Shown here: piece by piece, positions 1-9,717 of the stretch
Position numbering within the stretch: the first letter of the stretch is position 1
How the letters are laid out: each line of letters opens with the position of its first letter
Assembly: GCA_022825135.1 (NCBI GenBank)
Contig: JAJDYN010000014.1
Coordinates: 62,001-126,000, forward strand
Length of the DNA: 64,000 nucleotides
Direction of reading: 5' to 3'
Source of the DNA: Gemmatimonadota bacterium
GTDB taxonomy: Bacteria > Gemmatimonadota > Gemmatimonadetes > Longimicrobiales > Gaopeijiaceae
Notes under the pieces: model-generated
Databases searched by the model: none
What the model was told of the DNA's origin: nothing
The model's input: only the letters and a program-made list of their open reading frames with translations
Made by a program: the position numbers and the translations under genes

Positions 1-2075
1 TTGAAGAGCCCGACCTCGCCGGTGTGGCGCAGGTGGGTGCCGCCGCACAGCTCGGTGCCTACCCCGGGAATCGTGATCGTGCGCACACGGTCGCCGTACT
101 TCTCGCCGAAGAGCGCCATCGCGCCCGCGGCGATCGCTTCGTCGTAGGTCGACTCCCCTACCTCGACGGGGTAGTCGCGCCATACCGCCTCGTTGACGAA
201 GGACTCCACGCCCTCGATCTCCTCGGCCGCCATCGGCCCCGAGTGGGCGAAGTCGAAGCGGAGCCGGTCGGGTGCCACCAGCGACCCCTGCTGGGTCGCG
301 TGCTCGCCCAGCACGGACCGGAGCGCCGCGTGCAGAAGGTGAGTCGCGGTATGGTTTCGCTCGGTGTCGTGCCGGACATCTTCGGGTACCTGGGCAAGCA
401 CGGACAGCGGCCCCGAATCCAGAGGCGGCGGGTCCCCCTCCAGCGGTCCGATCAGTGCCGTTCGCCCCTCCACCCGTTCGACCCGCTCGACCGAGAGCCG
501 CCATCCGTCGCCGGTGACCGTGCCCCGATCGGAGATCTGGCCGCCGGCCTCCACGTAGAACGGGTTCTCGCGCAGCTGCATGTGCCACGCTCCGGCGCCT
601 TGCCCTTCGCGCACCGCGATCACCTCGGTGGACACGCCGCGCTGATCGTATCCGACGAAGGTCTGCTCGGCATCTTCGGTCAGGTGCTGCCAGGGGAGCG
701 TGAGGCTGAGGTTTCCGGAAACGCCCGGCTCCCCGGACCTCGCAGAGCCACTCAGCTTCCCTCGACTCCGCTCCCGCTGCCTCTCCAGCGCCTTCTCGAA
801 CCCCTCCACGTCCACCGAGTACCCCCGCTCCCGCGCCATCACCTGGGTGAGGTCGAGCGGAAAGCCGAAGGTGTCGTACAGGCGGAAGGCGTCCTCCCCC
901 CCGATCGCGCCGCCCGGGGCCCGACCTCCCTCCGACACGATCGTCTCGAAGCGCTCCATCCCCCCTTCGATGGTGGTCAGGAAGCGCTCTTCCTCCCCCC
1001 GCGTTATCGCCCGGATGTGATCCGCCCGCTCGACCAGCCCGGGATACGCCTCGCCCATGGCCGAGATCACCGCGTCCACAACCTCGACGAGCGTGGGCTC
1101 GCGGCGCCCCAGCAGCCAGGCGTGCCGCACACCCCGCCGCAGGATCCGCCGCAGCACGTAGCCCCGCCCCTCGTTGGACGGATAGACTCCGTCACCGAGC
1201 AGGAAGGCCACGGCGCGGCTGTGGTCGGCGAGCACCCGGTAGCTCACCCCTTCCGGCGCCTCAGGATCGTACGCCTTCCCCATGACCTCGCCCGCGCGCT
1301 CCAGCAGCGGCCGGAAGAGATCGATGTGGTAGTTGGAGTCCACGCCCTGGAGCACCGTGGCCAGGCGCTCGAGCCCCGCCCCGGTGTCGATGGAGGGCGC
1401 CGGCAGCGGGTGCTGCGCACCCTCCTCGTCCCGGTTGAACTGCATGAACACGAGGTTCCACAACTCGAGGAACTCACCCCGCTCGCCCTTCTCCTCGAAC
1501 TCTTCGACCGGGAGGTCCACGCCCCGCTCCCCTTCCGGCCGCAGGTCGTAGTGCACCTCCGAGCACGGCCCGCAGGGTCCCGTGTCGGCCATCTGCCAGA
1601 AGTTGTCCTTGTCGCCCAGCCGGTAGATGCGCGAACGCGCGAGTCCCGCCACCTCATGCCACAGCTCGGCCGCCTCGTCGTCGGTGTAGTGCACCGTCGC
1701 GTACAACCGATCCGGATCCATGCCCAGTTCGACGGTCAGGAAGTCCCAGGCGTAGCGGATGGCCTCGCGCTTGAAATAGTCCCCGAACGAGAAGTTTCCG
1801 AGCATCTCGAAGAAGGTGTGGTGGCGCGCGGTGCGCCCCACCTCCTCCAGATCGTTGTGCTTCCCGCCGGCGCGGAGGCATTTCTGGGAGGTTACCGCGG
1901 TCCGGTGCGGCGCAGACTCCTCCCCAAGGAACACGCTCTTGAACTGGACCATGCCCGCGTTCGTGAACAGCAGGCTTGGATCGTTTCCGGGAACCAGCGA
2001 TGAGCTCGATACGACACCGTGTCCGCGCTCCTCGAAGAAGCCCAGAAAGCGCCGGCGGATTTCAGCAGTGTCCAT
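1..2075 (-). CDS. alaS: Alanine-tRNA ligase, 3' end beyond window
   Basis: Charges tRNA-Ala with alanine in the cytoplasm. I read 691 codons from ATG at 2075 to the left edge; the ORF track misses it because no stop lies in the window. The start MDTAEIRRRFLGFFEERGH is a typical AlaRS N-terminus, followed by a class II catalytic region, then the second-additional (editing) domain with HTATH near residue 575 and the CGGTH element near residue 675. E. coli AlaRS has about 875 residues, so the C-terminal DHHA1 part should lie outside. A GGAG abuts the ATG, too close to be an efficient ribosome binding site, but the N-terminal match fixes the start. It lies 112 nt downstream of recA on the same strand, with only a weak hairpin (2117-2130) between. 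Confidence 0.97.
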   Translation of the reverse strand, partial: MDTAEIRRRFLGFFEERGHGVVSSSSLVPGNDPSLLFTNAGMVQFKSVFLGEESAPHRTAVTSQKCLRAGGKHNDLEEVGRTARHHTFFEMLGNFSFGDYFKREAIRYAWDFLTVELGMDPDRLYATVHYTDDEAAELWHEVAGLARSRIYRLGDKDNFWQMADTGPCGPCSEVHYDLRPEGERGVDLPVEEFEEKGERGEFLELWNLVFMQFNRDEEGAQHPLPAPSIDTGAGLERLATVLQGVDSNYHIDLFRPLLERAGEVMGKAYDPEAPEGVSYRVLADHSRAVAFLLGDGVYPSNEGRGYVLRRILRRGVRHAWLLGRREPTLVEVVDAVISAMGEAYPGLVERADHIRAITRGEEERFLTTIEGGMERFETIVSEGGRAPGGAIGGEDAFRLYDTFGFPLDLTQVMARERGYSVDVEGFEKALERQRERSRGKLSGSARSGEPGVSGNLSLTLPWQHLTEDAEQTFVGYDQRGVSTEVIAVREGQGAGAWHMQLRENPFYVEAGGQISDRGTVTGDGWRLSVERVERVEGRTALIGPLEGDPPPLDSGPLSVLAQVPEDVRHDTERNHTATHLLHAALRSVLGEHATQQGSLVAPDRLRFDFAHSGPMAAEEIEGVESFVNEAVWRDYPVEVGESTYDEAIAAGAMALFGEKYGDRVRTITIPGVGTELCGGTHLRHTGEVGLF

Positions 2076-2187
2076 CTCCAAAGGGCCAGGTGGGGGACAG
2101 CGGCGCCGCCCGATACGGGACGCCAGTCCCTAGGATAACCGCGCCCCGCAGCCGGGCTCAATACACGCGGCCGGCTCCCTTCGCGAC

Positions 2188-3339
<1,152 letters not shown>

Positions 3340-3396
3340 CGCTGTATGTCTCCGTCGGGTTCGCGTGAACGAGGAAGTGCGATCCAAGATACGAGA

Positions 3397-3474
3397 CCCG
3401 AACAGAAAGCGAAAGGGGCTCGCGCGAGATGAAACATAACGGGTCCCCTTTGACACCTGGAATGTCTGTTCGGG
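3397..3474. promoter_or_regulatory. Inverted repeat and SOS-box-like site upstream of recA
   Basis: A perfect 10-bp inverted repeat, CCCGAACAGA (3397-3406) and TCTGTTCGGG (3465-3474), lies 58-135 bp upstream of the recA ATG. The distal arm overlaps GAATGTCTGTTC (3460-3471), one mismatch from the GAACN4GTTC pattern of Gram-positive-type LexA boxes. A weak -10-like TATCTT for recA lies just inside the proximal arm on the minus strand. A LexA-type operator is inference; the repeat itself is directly seen. Confidence 0.4.
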
Positions 3475-3587
3475 ACGACCTCGGGGCCCCCGTTGCGGAG
3501 CGACGGCTACTCCTGTTCTCTTTTTTGACGGGCGGGCAAATGGTCCGCCCGCTTCGACTGGAAGTCACTCAGCTGGAGCTGCTGATC

Positions 3588-4400
3588 ATGAGGACGAGAA
3601 GAACCCTGCTCCCGCCCCTGTTCGCCTTCGTGCTCGCCGCCCCGCCGGTCGCCGCGCAGGAAATCACCGACCACGCGGACTTCACCCGGATCCTCGAGGA
3701 CGTCGTCCAGGCGCCGCGGGTGGACTACTCCGCCCTGCAGGACCGCCGGACGGACCTGACCGCCTACCTCGATCAACTCGCGGGCACGGACCCGGCCGCG
3801 CTCGAGTCGGCGCCCGACGACGTCCAGCTCGCGTTCTGGATCAACGCCTACAACGCCTGCATGCTGGATCGGGTGTCGGCGAACTATCCGATCCGGAAGA
3901 ACGCGGGTCTCGTGGGCTCGATCCGCAACGCGTTCGCCGACCGGCCCGACAACTCCGTCTGGCAGATCCGCGACGTCTTCACCGGAGCCTTCTGCGACGT
4001 GGCCGGGGCGACGCGCTCGCTCGACGAGATCGAGCACGAGATCATCCGGCCCACGTGGGGTGAGCCGCGCATCCACTTCGCCGTCAACTGCGCGGCATTG
4101 AGCTGCCCGCCGCTGGCGGCCGAGGCCTACGTGCCGGAGCGCCTCGAGGGTCAGCTCGATCGAGCCGTGCGTGGCCTGGTGGAGAATCCCGAGCACTTCC
4201 TGATCGACCGCTCGGGCGCCGGATCTCTCACCCTGAACCGGGTGCTTGACTGGTACGGCGATGACTTCGGAGGAAGAGACGGCCTGCTCGACTTCTTCGC
4301 CCGATACCTGCCCGAGGAGGATGCCGAATTCCTCCGGCGCCCGGGCGTCGAGGTGCGCTACTTCGAATACGACTGGACGCTGAACGACCTCGACCCGTGA
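3588..4400 (+). CDS. Secreted DUF547 protein
   Basis: 270 aa protein of the DUF547 family, whose biochemical role is unknown. The start is the ATG at 3588, with GGAG 8 nt upstream; the track ORF begins earlier in noncoding sequence. The N-terminus MRTRRTLLPPLFAFVLAAPPVAAQ is a clear Sec signal peptide ending in AxA, so the protein is probably periplasmic or surface-exposed. Family landmarks are AFWINAYNAC, NCAALSCPPL and the C-terminal YFEYDWTLND. Its TGA overlaps the GTG start of the next glycosyltransferase, so the three plus-strand genes 3588-5727 form one operon. Confidence 0.85.
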   Translation: MRTRRTLLPPLFAFVLAAPPVAAQEITDHADFTRILEDVVQAPRVDYSALQDRRTDLTAYLDQLAGTDPAALESAPDDVQLAFWINAYNACMLDRVSANYPIRKNAGLVGSIRNAFADRPDNSVWQIRDVFTGAFCDVAGATRSLDEIEHEIIRPTWGEPRIHFAVNCAALSCPPLAAEAYVPERLEGQLDRAVRGLVENPEHFLIDRSGAGSLTLNRVLDWYGDDFGGRDGLLDFFARYLPEEDAEFLRRPGVEVRYFEYDWTLNDLDP

Positions 4401-5116
4401 CCGGCGCCACCCTGGGGGTGGTGATCCCGACGATAGACGAAGCGGGTTATCTGCCCCGATTGCTGGCCGACCTGGCGGAAGTTCAACTTCCGCTTCGTGT
4501 CGTGGTTTCGGACGGCGGTTCAGCCGACGACACCCTCGACCTCGCCCGCGCGGGAGGCGCCGTGTGCGTGTCCGGGCCCCGGGGGCGGGCCGCCCAGTTG
4601 AACGCGGGCGCCCGGGCGCTCGACACCCCCTGGCTCCTCTTCCTGCACGCCGACTCCCGGCTCCCGTCGGCCTCCCGCTCCGCCCTCGTCTCCGCGGTCC
4701 ACTCCGACAACGGTCCGGCGGCGGCGTATTTCCCGTTCCGCCTGTGCGGGCGTGGCTGGTTCTGGCGCCTGGTCGAGGCCGGACAGCGCGTGCGCGAGAG
4801 CCTGACCGGGCTCGTCTATGGCGACCAGGGCCTGCTGGTGCGGCGCGAGGCCTTCGAAGCGGTCGGCGGTTACCCGGAACTGCCTCTCATGGAGGATGTC
4901 GAGATGGTTCGCCGACTGCGTCGCTGGGGCGGGATCGCGCGCCTGCCCGGACCTTTGCCGACCAGCGCCAGAACCTACCTGCGCTTCGGAAGATGGAAGG
5001 TCTGGCTGCGCAACGGGGCGGTCGTCTCCCTGTATCTGGCCGGAGTCGCGCCGGAGCGCCTGGCGCGCTGGTATCCAGAGCGGTTCCCGGCGTCGGAGAA
5101 CGGGCGCAACCGGTGA
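4397..5116 (+). CDS. GT2 glycosyltransferase, TIGR04283-like
   Basis: 239 aa family 2 glycosyltransferase. The N-terminus VVIPTIDEAGYLPRLL is the nucleotide-sugar binding beta strand and VVSDGGSADDT carries the metal-site acidic residues; GDQGLLVRR and the PLMEDVEM segment fit the acceptor/catalytic region. It resembles the TIGR04283 group (named after arsenosugar biosynthesis), almost always found beside a TIGR04282 protein, as here. The start is GTG at 4397, overlapping the DUF547 stop (GTGA); its own stop overlaps the next start the same way. The substrate is unknown; the arsenosugar label is a family name, not evidence. Confidence 0.8.
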   Translation: MTGATLGVVIPTIDEAGYLPRLLADLAEVQLPLRVVVSDGGSADDTLDLARAGGAVCVSGPRGRAAQLNAGARALDTPWLLFLHADSRLPSASRSALVSAVHSDNGPAAAYFPFRLCGRGWFWRLVEAGQRVRESLTGLVYGDQGLLVRREAFEAVGGYPELPLMEDVEMVRRLRRWGGIARLPGPLPTSARTYLRFGRWKVWLRNGAVVSLYLAGVAPERLARWYPERFPASENGRNR

Positions 5117-5727
5117 CCCGCGACGTGGAGCGCACCCTCATCGTATTCGCCAAGGTGCCCCGTCCGGGGCGCGTCAAGACGCGACTTGCCGCCGCCATCG
5201 GAGACGTCGAAGCCGCATCGCTGTACACCATCATGGGGCGCCGGGTGCTGGACGGCGTTCGCGGCGGGCATTATCGCCTGGTCGTCTACATCGATCCCGC
5301 GAATGAGCTGGCCGCGGCCCGCGAGTGGCTGGGAGCGGCGGGCGTCGGATTCAGGCCCCAGGAAGGCGACGACCTGGGCGAGCGCCTGGCGGACGCCTTC
5401 CGGCGCGAGTTCCGGCGGGCGCCGCAGGTGTGCGCGATCGGCACCGACGCCCCCGCGGTGGATCGTCGCGTCGTCGAGGGCGCCTTCGCCGAACTCTCGG
5501 CGCACGACCTCGTGCTGGGTCCCGCGCTGGACGGCGGATACTACCTGATCGGCGCGACCGGCTACTGGCCCGACCTCTTCCGCGACGTGCCCTGGAGCAC
5601 CGGGGGAGTCATGAGCACGACGCTGGCCCGGGCGCGTGCCCTGAAGCTGCGGACGGCCGCTCTCGAGCCGCTGCCGGACATCGACACCGTCGAAGACCTG
5701 GAACGGGCGGGCATTTCCCGGACGTGA
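5113..5727 (+). CDS. TIGR04282/DUF2064 glycosyltransferase-like protein
   Basis: 204 aa protein with a nucleotidyltransferase-like GT-A fold. The opening TLIVFAKVPRPGRVKTRLA resembles the signature of DUF2064/CofC-like proteins; later motifs are AIGTDAPAV, LGPALDGGYYLIG and the C-terminal LPDIDTVEDL, all typical of TIGR04282. The start is GTG at 5113 in a GTGA overlap with the upstream GT2, so the pair is translationally coupled. The two probably act in one glycosylation pathway, with unknown substrate. A long hairpin right after its stop ends the operon. Confidence 0.8.
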   Translation: MTRDVERTLIVFAKVPRPGRVKTRLAAAIGDVEAASLYTIMGRRVLDGVRGGHYRLVVYIDPANELAAAREWLGAAGVGFRPQEGDDLGERLADAFRREFRRAPQVCAIGTDAPAVDRRVVEGAFAELSAHDLVLGPALDGGYYLIGATGYWPDLFRDVPWSTGGVMSTTLARARALKLRTAALEPLPDIDTVEDLERAGISRT

Positions 5728-5766
5728 CGAAACCCGCCCCGGCCACCGGTGCCGGGACGGGCTTCG
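5728..5766. terminator. Bidirectional hairpin between convergent genes
   Basis: 16-nt arms CGAAACCCGCCCCGGC (5728-5743) and GCCGGGACGGGCTTCG (5751-5766) pair with two mismatches around a 7-nt loop. It starts on the base after the TIGR04282 stop and lies 28 nt from the stop of the convergent envelope protein gene. There is no T-tract, so its efficiency as an intrinsic terminator is uncertain. Confidence 0.6.
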
Positions 5767-5794
5767 CGGACCTTGCGGGAAACGCGGGAAAGCG

Positions 5795-7198
5795 TCAGCC
5801 CCGCACCCGAGCCGGCAGTTCGTACGGCTGCCAGCGTCCCGGAGTCACGGGCACGTAGATCATCGGGATCGGGTCCGCGCCGGCCGCGGCCGACTCCGCG
5901 AAGAGGGGCACGCCCAGCCACTCGCCGACCCGGGTGATCGTGGTGCAGTTCGGGCTGATCTGCTCGCCCACCTTCTCGTACGGGTAGTCCCCGTGCTCGA
6001 TCTCGCTGTCGTTGTTGAACCACTCGGCGTCCGCCGCGTATACGCCGCCCAGCGCATCCAGGGCAATCACTTCCGCGCCTTCGGGCGTGGCCATCACGGT
6101 GCCGTTCTCACCTGTCGCGAGGCACAGGGTCCGCTCCGCGCTGAGTTCGATCGGGATCTCGGTGGTGCGCTCGATGACGACCGTGTCCGGCGGCGGAGCC
6201 GGGAGCTGGATCGGCTCCGGACGCGGCATCAGTTCGGGGCTGCACAGCACGCCGCCGCCGCCCGGACAGAGCGCCAGCGAAGCCATCACGCCGAAGCGGG
6301 AACTGCGGTATATGGTGGAGTTCTCGACGTGCTGAATCCCCAGCACGTAGGCGCCCGCCCGAATCCCGCCCACATCCAGCTGCAGCCCGGTGTTGACGTC
6401 CCATCCGTCGTATTCGCCCATGAGGTTCAGGAGCACCCCCCGGGAGAGCTGGACGTGCAGCGCGGTGGCCGCGAGCCAGCCGTGCGAATAGCGCCTCCCG
6501 TACCAGCCGAGATCGCTTCCGCTCCCGCCGAACATCCCCGTTCCGTAGCCCAGCCCGAAGGTCAGGTCGTGCTCGGGAAGGGCGTCGCTGTCCAGGCCGG
6601 CGAGCTGGAAGGTCGCCATCGCGTAGGGAGAGAACGAGGTCGACATGTCGTCCACCAGGCCTCCCTCGTAGTGGTCGTAGAACCGGATGTCGGGAAATCC
6701 GAGGCGGGGGGGAATGTGATCGCGGCCATCTCCGAAGGAAGGTCCGCTCACGAAGCGCGTGCCCACCGCCAGCCCGAACCCCGACGACTCGGGCTTGACC
6801 AGCGCGACCCGGCCGAACGCGCCGACCATGTTCCCGCCGCTCTCGGCATCGGCGAAATTCTGGAAGGAGGCGCCCACCTCCAGGCGGTCGAAGAGGCCGA
6901 TCGCAACCGACGCGTCCTGCAGCCACTGGCTCCACTCGCCCGGGAGACGACCCTTTTCGATCCCTCTCTGCGATATGAATACGCGCTCGTCGACGCTGAT
7001 CCCGAACCCCGAATAGGTGCCCGTGATCGCGAGATGCGGGAGCGTGGAAGCGGCCGGAACGTTGAAGAATCCGGAACCGTACCGCAGCGTGCTGCCCATC
7101 TTGGTGCTCTGCGCGTCGAGCGGCTGAACCTGAGCAGCCGCGGCCAGCGCCACGAGGAACAGGGCCATCCAGCGCTCCCGATTGTCACGTCCTTTCAT
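5795..7198 (-). CDS. Exported protein, probably outer-membrane associated
   Basis: 467 aa. I do not recognise a named family. The ATG at 7198 has GGGAG 7 nt upstream; the track ORF starts 25 codons earlier. The N-terminus MKGRDNRERWMALFLVALAAAAQVQPLDAQ is a signal peptide. The body alternates short polar and aromatic segments rich in Gly, Tyr and Phe (for example LAITGTYSGFGISVDERV and HVQLSRGVLLNLMGEYDGW), consistent with antiparallel beta strands of a barrel. A Pro-rich linker (LPAPPPDTVVIERTTEI) leads to a C-terminal globular part. It is on the same strand as the Ccm cluster, 132 nt downstream, and may be independent of it. Location and fold are inference. Confidence 0.7.
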   Translation of the reverse strand: MKGRDNRERWMALFLVALAAAAQVQPLDAQSTKMGSTLRYGSGFFNVPAASTLPHLAITGTYSGFGISVDERVFISQRGIEKGRLPGEWSQWLQDASVAIGLFDRLEVGASFQNFADAESGGNMVGAFGRVALVKPESSGFGLAVGTRFVSGPSFGDGRDHIPPRLGFPDIRFYDHYEGGLVDDMSTSFSPYAMATFQLAGLDSDALPEHDLTFGLGYGTGMFGGSGSDLGWYGRRYSHGWLAATALHVQLSRGVLLNLMGEYDGWDVNTGLQLDVGGIRAGAYVLGIQHVENSTIYRSSRFGVMASLALCPGGGGVLCSPELMPRPEPIQLPAPPPDTVVIERTTEIPIELSAERTLCLATGENGTVMATPEGAEVIALDALGGVYAADAEWFNNDSEIEHGDYPYEKVGEQISPNCTTITRVGEWLGVPLFAESAAAGADPIPMIYVPVTPGRWQPYELPARVRG

Positions 7199-7330
7199 CC
7201 CGTCACTCCCTGGGTTGGTCCATGCGCGCCGGAGCCGTGCCGGGCCCATCCGATCACCAACCTGGCGCAACATCTCGGAGTGTAAAAACTAGCCCCGGCC
7301 AGTTCCGAAAGCCAGCGAGCGGGAGGCGAT

Positions 7331-7576
7331 TCATGCGTCGCGATTCCCGGCTCCCCCGCCGTCCAGTCCCCGCATCCTCCGACCGATGGAAAACATCCAG
7401 CCCAGGAGCAGCAGCCACGCCAGCGCATAGGCGATGAAGACGTACCAGTATGGCCGCAGCGACTGCTGTGCGAGCACCTCGGTGCCCACCTGGGCGACCA
7501 GCGGGGGCGAGGACGCCAGCGACGCCGCGAGAGCGGCAAGGAGGACGATGGCGGGTCGGGGACGGAACATGTGCAT
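7331..7576 (-). CDS. ccmD: CcmD-like small membrane protein
   Basis: 81 aa. Probable CcmD, the small subunit that releases haem-loaded CcmE from the CcmABC complex. The N-terminal hydrophobic stretch ending LVAQ looks like a signal peptide, followed by one membrane helix YVFIAYALAWLLLLGWMF and a basic cytoplasmic SIGRRMRG, the classic CcmD arrangement. The start is ATG at 7576 with AAGGA 9 nt upstream. It sits last in the ccm cluster, 12 nt after ccmC. At this size the assignment rests on topology and position. Confidence 0.75.
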   Translation of the reverse strand: MHMFRPRPAIVLLAALAASLASSPPLVAQVGTEVLAQQSLRPYWYVFIAYALAWLLLLGWMFSIGRRMRGLDGGGAGNRDA

Positions 7577-7588
7577 GGTCGGTTTTCC

Positions 7589-8293
7589 TTACGCTGCCCG
7601 AGGCTGGCCGCGCGTTTCGAGGGCGCGCTGGTAGCGCAGATGCTCGAGGCCGTATCTGAGGAAGAAGACGGAGAAGAAGATGAGGGTGAAAGCCAGCAGT
7701 CCGATCATGAGGGTGACCAGCATGTCCGCGTCCAGCGTCGGACCTTCCTCGACATTGAGCACCACCGGCTGGGGATGGAGCGAGGGGAACCAGAGCACGC
7801 TCACGTGGACGAGAGGAATCAGCAGCGCCCCCAGCACGCCGATCACCGCCGCCATGCGCTTGCCCGCCTGCCGGTCCTCCGCCGAAGCGCGTACGAGGAA
7901 GTAGCCGACGAAGACGAACCACATGAGCAGCGTCAGGGTCAGGCGCGGCTCCCAGGTCCAGGGCGTTCCCCACGCGTACGCCGCCCAGAGCGGTCCCGAA
8001 GTGAGCATGATCGCCCCGAAGATCAGCCCGCCCTCGGCCGCGGACTGCGCCGCCCAGTCCAGCCGCTCGTCGCGCAGCCAGAGATATGCGGCTCCGCAGA
8101 GCGCGGTGATGCCGAAGGCGAGGAAGGTCACCCAGGCGGAGGGGACGTGCACGTAGAAGATCCGCTGCACGATCCCCATGGTGCGCTCCGTCCCCACCCA
8201 GAAGAAGACCAGCCAGTGGAGAACCAGTACTCCGGCGACGCCCAGAACCCCCAGAACCGTCGCCATCCATCGGATGCGAGCGAGTGACATCAT
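7589..8293 (-). CDS. ccmC: Haem exporter protein CcmC
   Basis: 234 aa, six-helix inner-membrane protein that presents haem to CcmE during cytochrome c maturation. The tryptophan-rich WWD-type segment WGTPWTWEPRLT is present, flanked by the His residues expected for haem ligation (FYVHVPSAW and LVHVSVLW). The start is one of two consecutive ATGs: 8293 overlaps the ccmB stop (ATGA), while 8290 gives slightly better spacing from GGAGGA. It is part of the ccmE-F-A-B-C-D operon. The track ORF covering it is fused upstream to noncoding sequence. Confidence 0.95.
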   Translation of the reverse strand: MMSLARIRWMATVLGVLGVAGVLVLHWLVFFWVGTERTMGIVQRIFYVHVPSAWVTFLAFGITALCGAAYLWLRDERLDWAAQSAAEGGLIFGAIMLTSGPLWAAYAWGTPWTWEPRLTLTLLMWFVFVGYFLVRASAEDRQAGKRMAAVIGVLGALLIPLVHVSVLWFPSLHPQPVVLNVEEGPTLDADMLVTLMIGLLAFTLIFFSVFFLRYGLEHLRYQRALETRGQPRAA

Positions 8294-8970
8294 TCCTCCA
8301 CCACGTATCGAAACAGGATCGTTCCCGCCGTCAGCGCCACCACCGTGAAGGCCGCCAGCAGATAGAGGCTGCCCTCGACCTCCTGCACGGGACGCGAAGC
8401 GAAGATGCGTCCCGTGGCCGTGACACCGAAGATGACCACAGGAACGAGGAGTGGAAAGATCAGGATGGGAAGAAGGGTCTGTCCCATGTTCGTCTGCGCC
8501 GATATGGCGCTGAACAGCGTGGTGACGGCCACGAACCCAAGGGTAGCGACACCCAGCACGCCGGCCAGCAGGAGGGGGTCGTTTCCGTAGTTGAACCCGA
8601 AGAACAGCCAGTAGGCCGCCAGCGCGACGACCTCGATCAGGGTCACCAGGACGAAGTTGGAGACCACCTTGGCCAGGTATATTCCATCCAGCGGGACCGG
8701 GCTGGTGAGCAGGCCCTGGATCGCGCCCTGCTCCCGCTCCATTTCGAAGGTCCTGCCCATGCCCAGCATGCCTCCGAACAGGATCGTCATCCAGATCAGG
8801 CCGGCGGCCAGCAGCTGCATCCGCACCAGCCCCTGATCGATCGCGAAATGAAAGAGGACGGCGACCAGGACGGTCAGCGCGCCCATCGCCGCGAGCCGTT
8901 CCCCCGTGCGCACCTCCAGCAGGAGATCCTTGCGCACGATCGCCGCCACCTGCCGCAGGTAGACGGTCAC
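8290..8970 (-). CDS. ccmB: Haem exporter membrane subunit CcmB
   Basis: 226 aa integral membrane partner of the CcmA ATPase. It starts VYLRQVAAIVRKDLLLEVRTGERL, typical of CcmB, and has about six hydrophobic helices (ALTVLVAVLFHFAI, LLAAGLIWMTILFGGMLGM, LVTLIEVVALAAYWLFF, TLLPILIFPLLVPVVIFG). CcmAB supplies the energy for releasing holo-CcmE. The start is GTG at 8970 in a GTGA overlap with ccmA, and the stop overlaps the ccmC start, so A, B and C are translationally coupled. Confidence 0.95.
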   Translation of the reverse strand: MTVYLRQVAAIVRKDLLLEVRTGERLAAMGALTVLVAVLFHFAIDQGLVRMQLLAAGLIWMTILFGGMLGMGRTFEMEREQGAIQGLLTSPVPLDGIYLAKVVSNFVLVTLIEVVALAAYWLFFGFNYGNDPLLLAGVLGVATLGFVAVTTLFSAISAQTNMGQTLLPILIFPLLVPVVIFGVTATGRIFASRPVQEVEGSLYLLAAFTVVALTAGTILFRYVVEE

Positions 8971-9710
8971 GCCCTGCCCTCCACCGCGCGCCGATAGGAC
9001 CGTTCCAGGCCAACGGCATCCAGGTCGGCCCGCTCGGCCTCGAACACGAAGCTGCCGCGCACCTGGATCGCCACGCGATCGGCCAGCTCGAGCCCCCTCC
9101 CCAGATTGTGCGTGACCATGACGACCGTGCGGCCCCCGTCCTTCAGCGCCGAAAGCAGCTCCTGCAGCATCGCGCCGGCGTAGGCGTCGAGACCGGTGTA
9201 GGGCTCGTCGAGCAGGACGATCCCGGGATCGTGAAGCAGCGCGCGCGCCACCGCCAGCCGCTGCACCGTGCCCCGGGACAGCGTGTCCACCGGGCTGTCG
9301 GCGTAACCTTCGAGGCCGACGTCGGCCAGGCGGTCCGGCACCCGCGAGTCCAGGTCGTCGAGGCCGTGCAGGCGGCCGTAGAAGCGGAGGTTCTCGCGGG
9401 CCGTCAGGCGGCCGTACAGAAAGCTCAGGTGCGACAGGATGCCGATCCGGGCGCGCGCCGCCCGGTCTCCGACCGTGAGGGGAATCCCGGACACCCGGAC
9501 CTCCCCGGCCGTCGGGCGTAGCCCTCCGGCGAGCAGCCGCAGGAGAGAGGTCTTGCCGGCGCCGTTGGGGCCGAACACCGAGAGAAACTCGCCGGCCGCG
9601 AGGCGGAAAGAGACGTGATCCACGGCGCGCACCGGCCCGTAGTCCCGCACGAGCGACGCGGCCTCGAGGACCGGGAGGCCGGCGCGGGAGGCGGCAGCGG
9701 CGGCGGGCAT
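8967..9710 (-). CDS. ccmA: Haem exporter ATP-binding protein CcmA
   Basis: 247 aa cytoplasmic ABC ATPase of the CcmABCD complex. Motifs in order: Walker A GPNGAGKTSLL, ABC signature LSRGTVQRLAVARALL (with SRGT in place of the usual SGGQ), Walker B IVLLDEPYTGLD and the switch His in VMVTHNLG. I chose ATG at 9710, 7 nt after the stop of the zinc-ribbon gene and preceded by GGAG 12 nt away; the track start at 9764 would lie inside that upstream gene. Confidence 0.93.
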   Translation of the reverse strand: MPAAAAASRAGLPVLEAASLVRDYGPVRAVDHVSFRLAAGEFLSVFGPNGAGKTSLLRLLAGGLRPTAGEVRVSGIPLTVGDRAARARIGILSHLSFLYGRLTARENLRFYGRLHGLDDLDSRVPDRLADVGLEGYADSPVDTLSRGTVQRLAVARALLHDPGIVLLDEPYTGLDAYAGAMLQELLSALKDGGRTVVMVTHNLGRGLELADRVAIQVRGSFVFEAERADLDAVGLERSYRRAVEGRA

Positions 9711-9717
9711 CAACTCA

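Noticed and set aside
24-2003. 659-aa plus-strand ORF at the left edge
   Set aside because: Antisense shadow of alaS; Arg/His/Pro-rich with no recognisable domain, while the minus frame is clear AlaRS.
3450-3472. TTGACA on the plus strand as promoter of the DUF547 gene
   Set aside because: No -10-like hexamer at suitable distance; more likely part of the recA upstream region.
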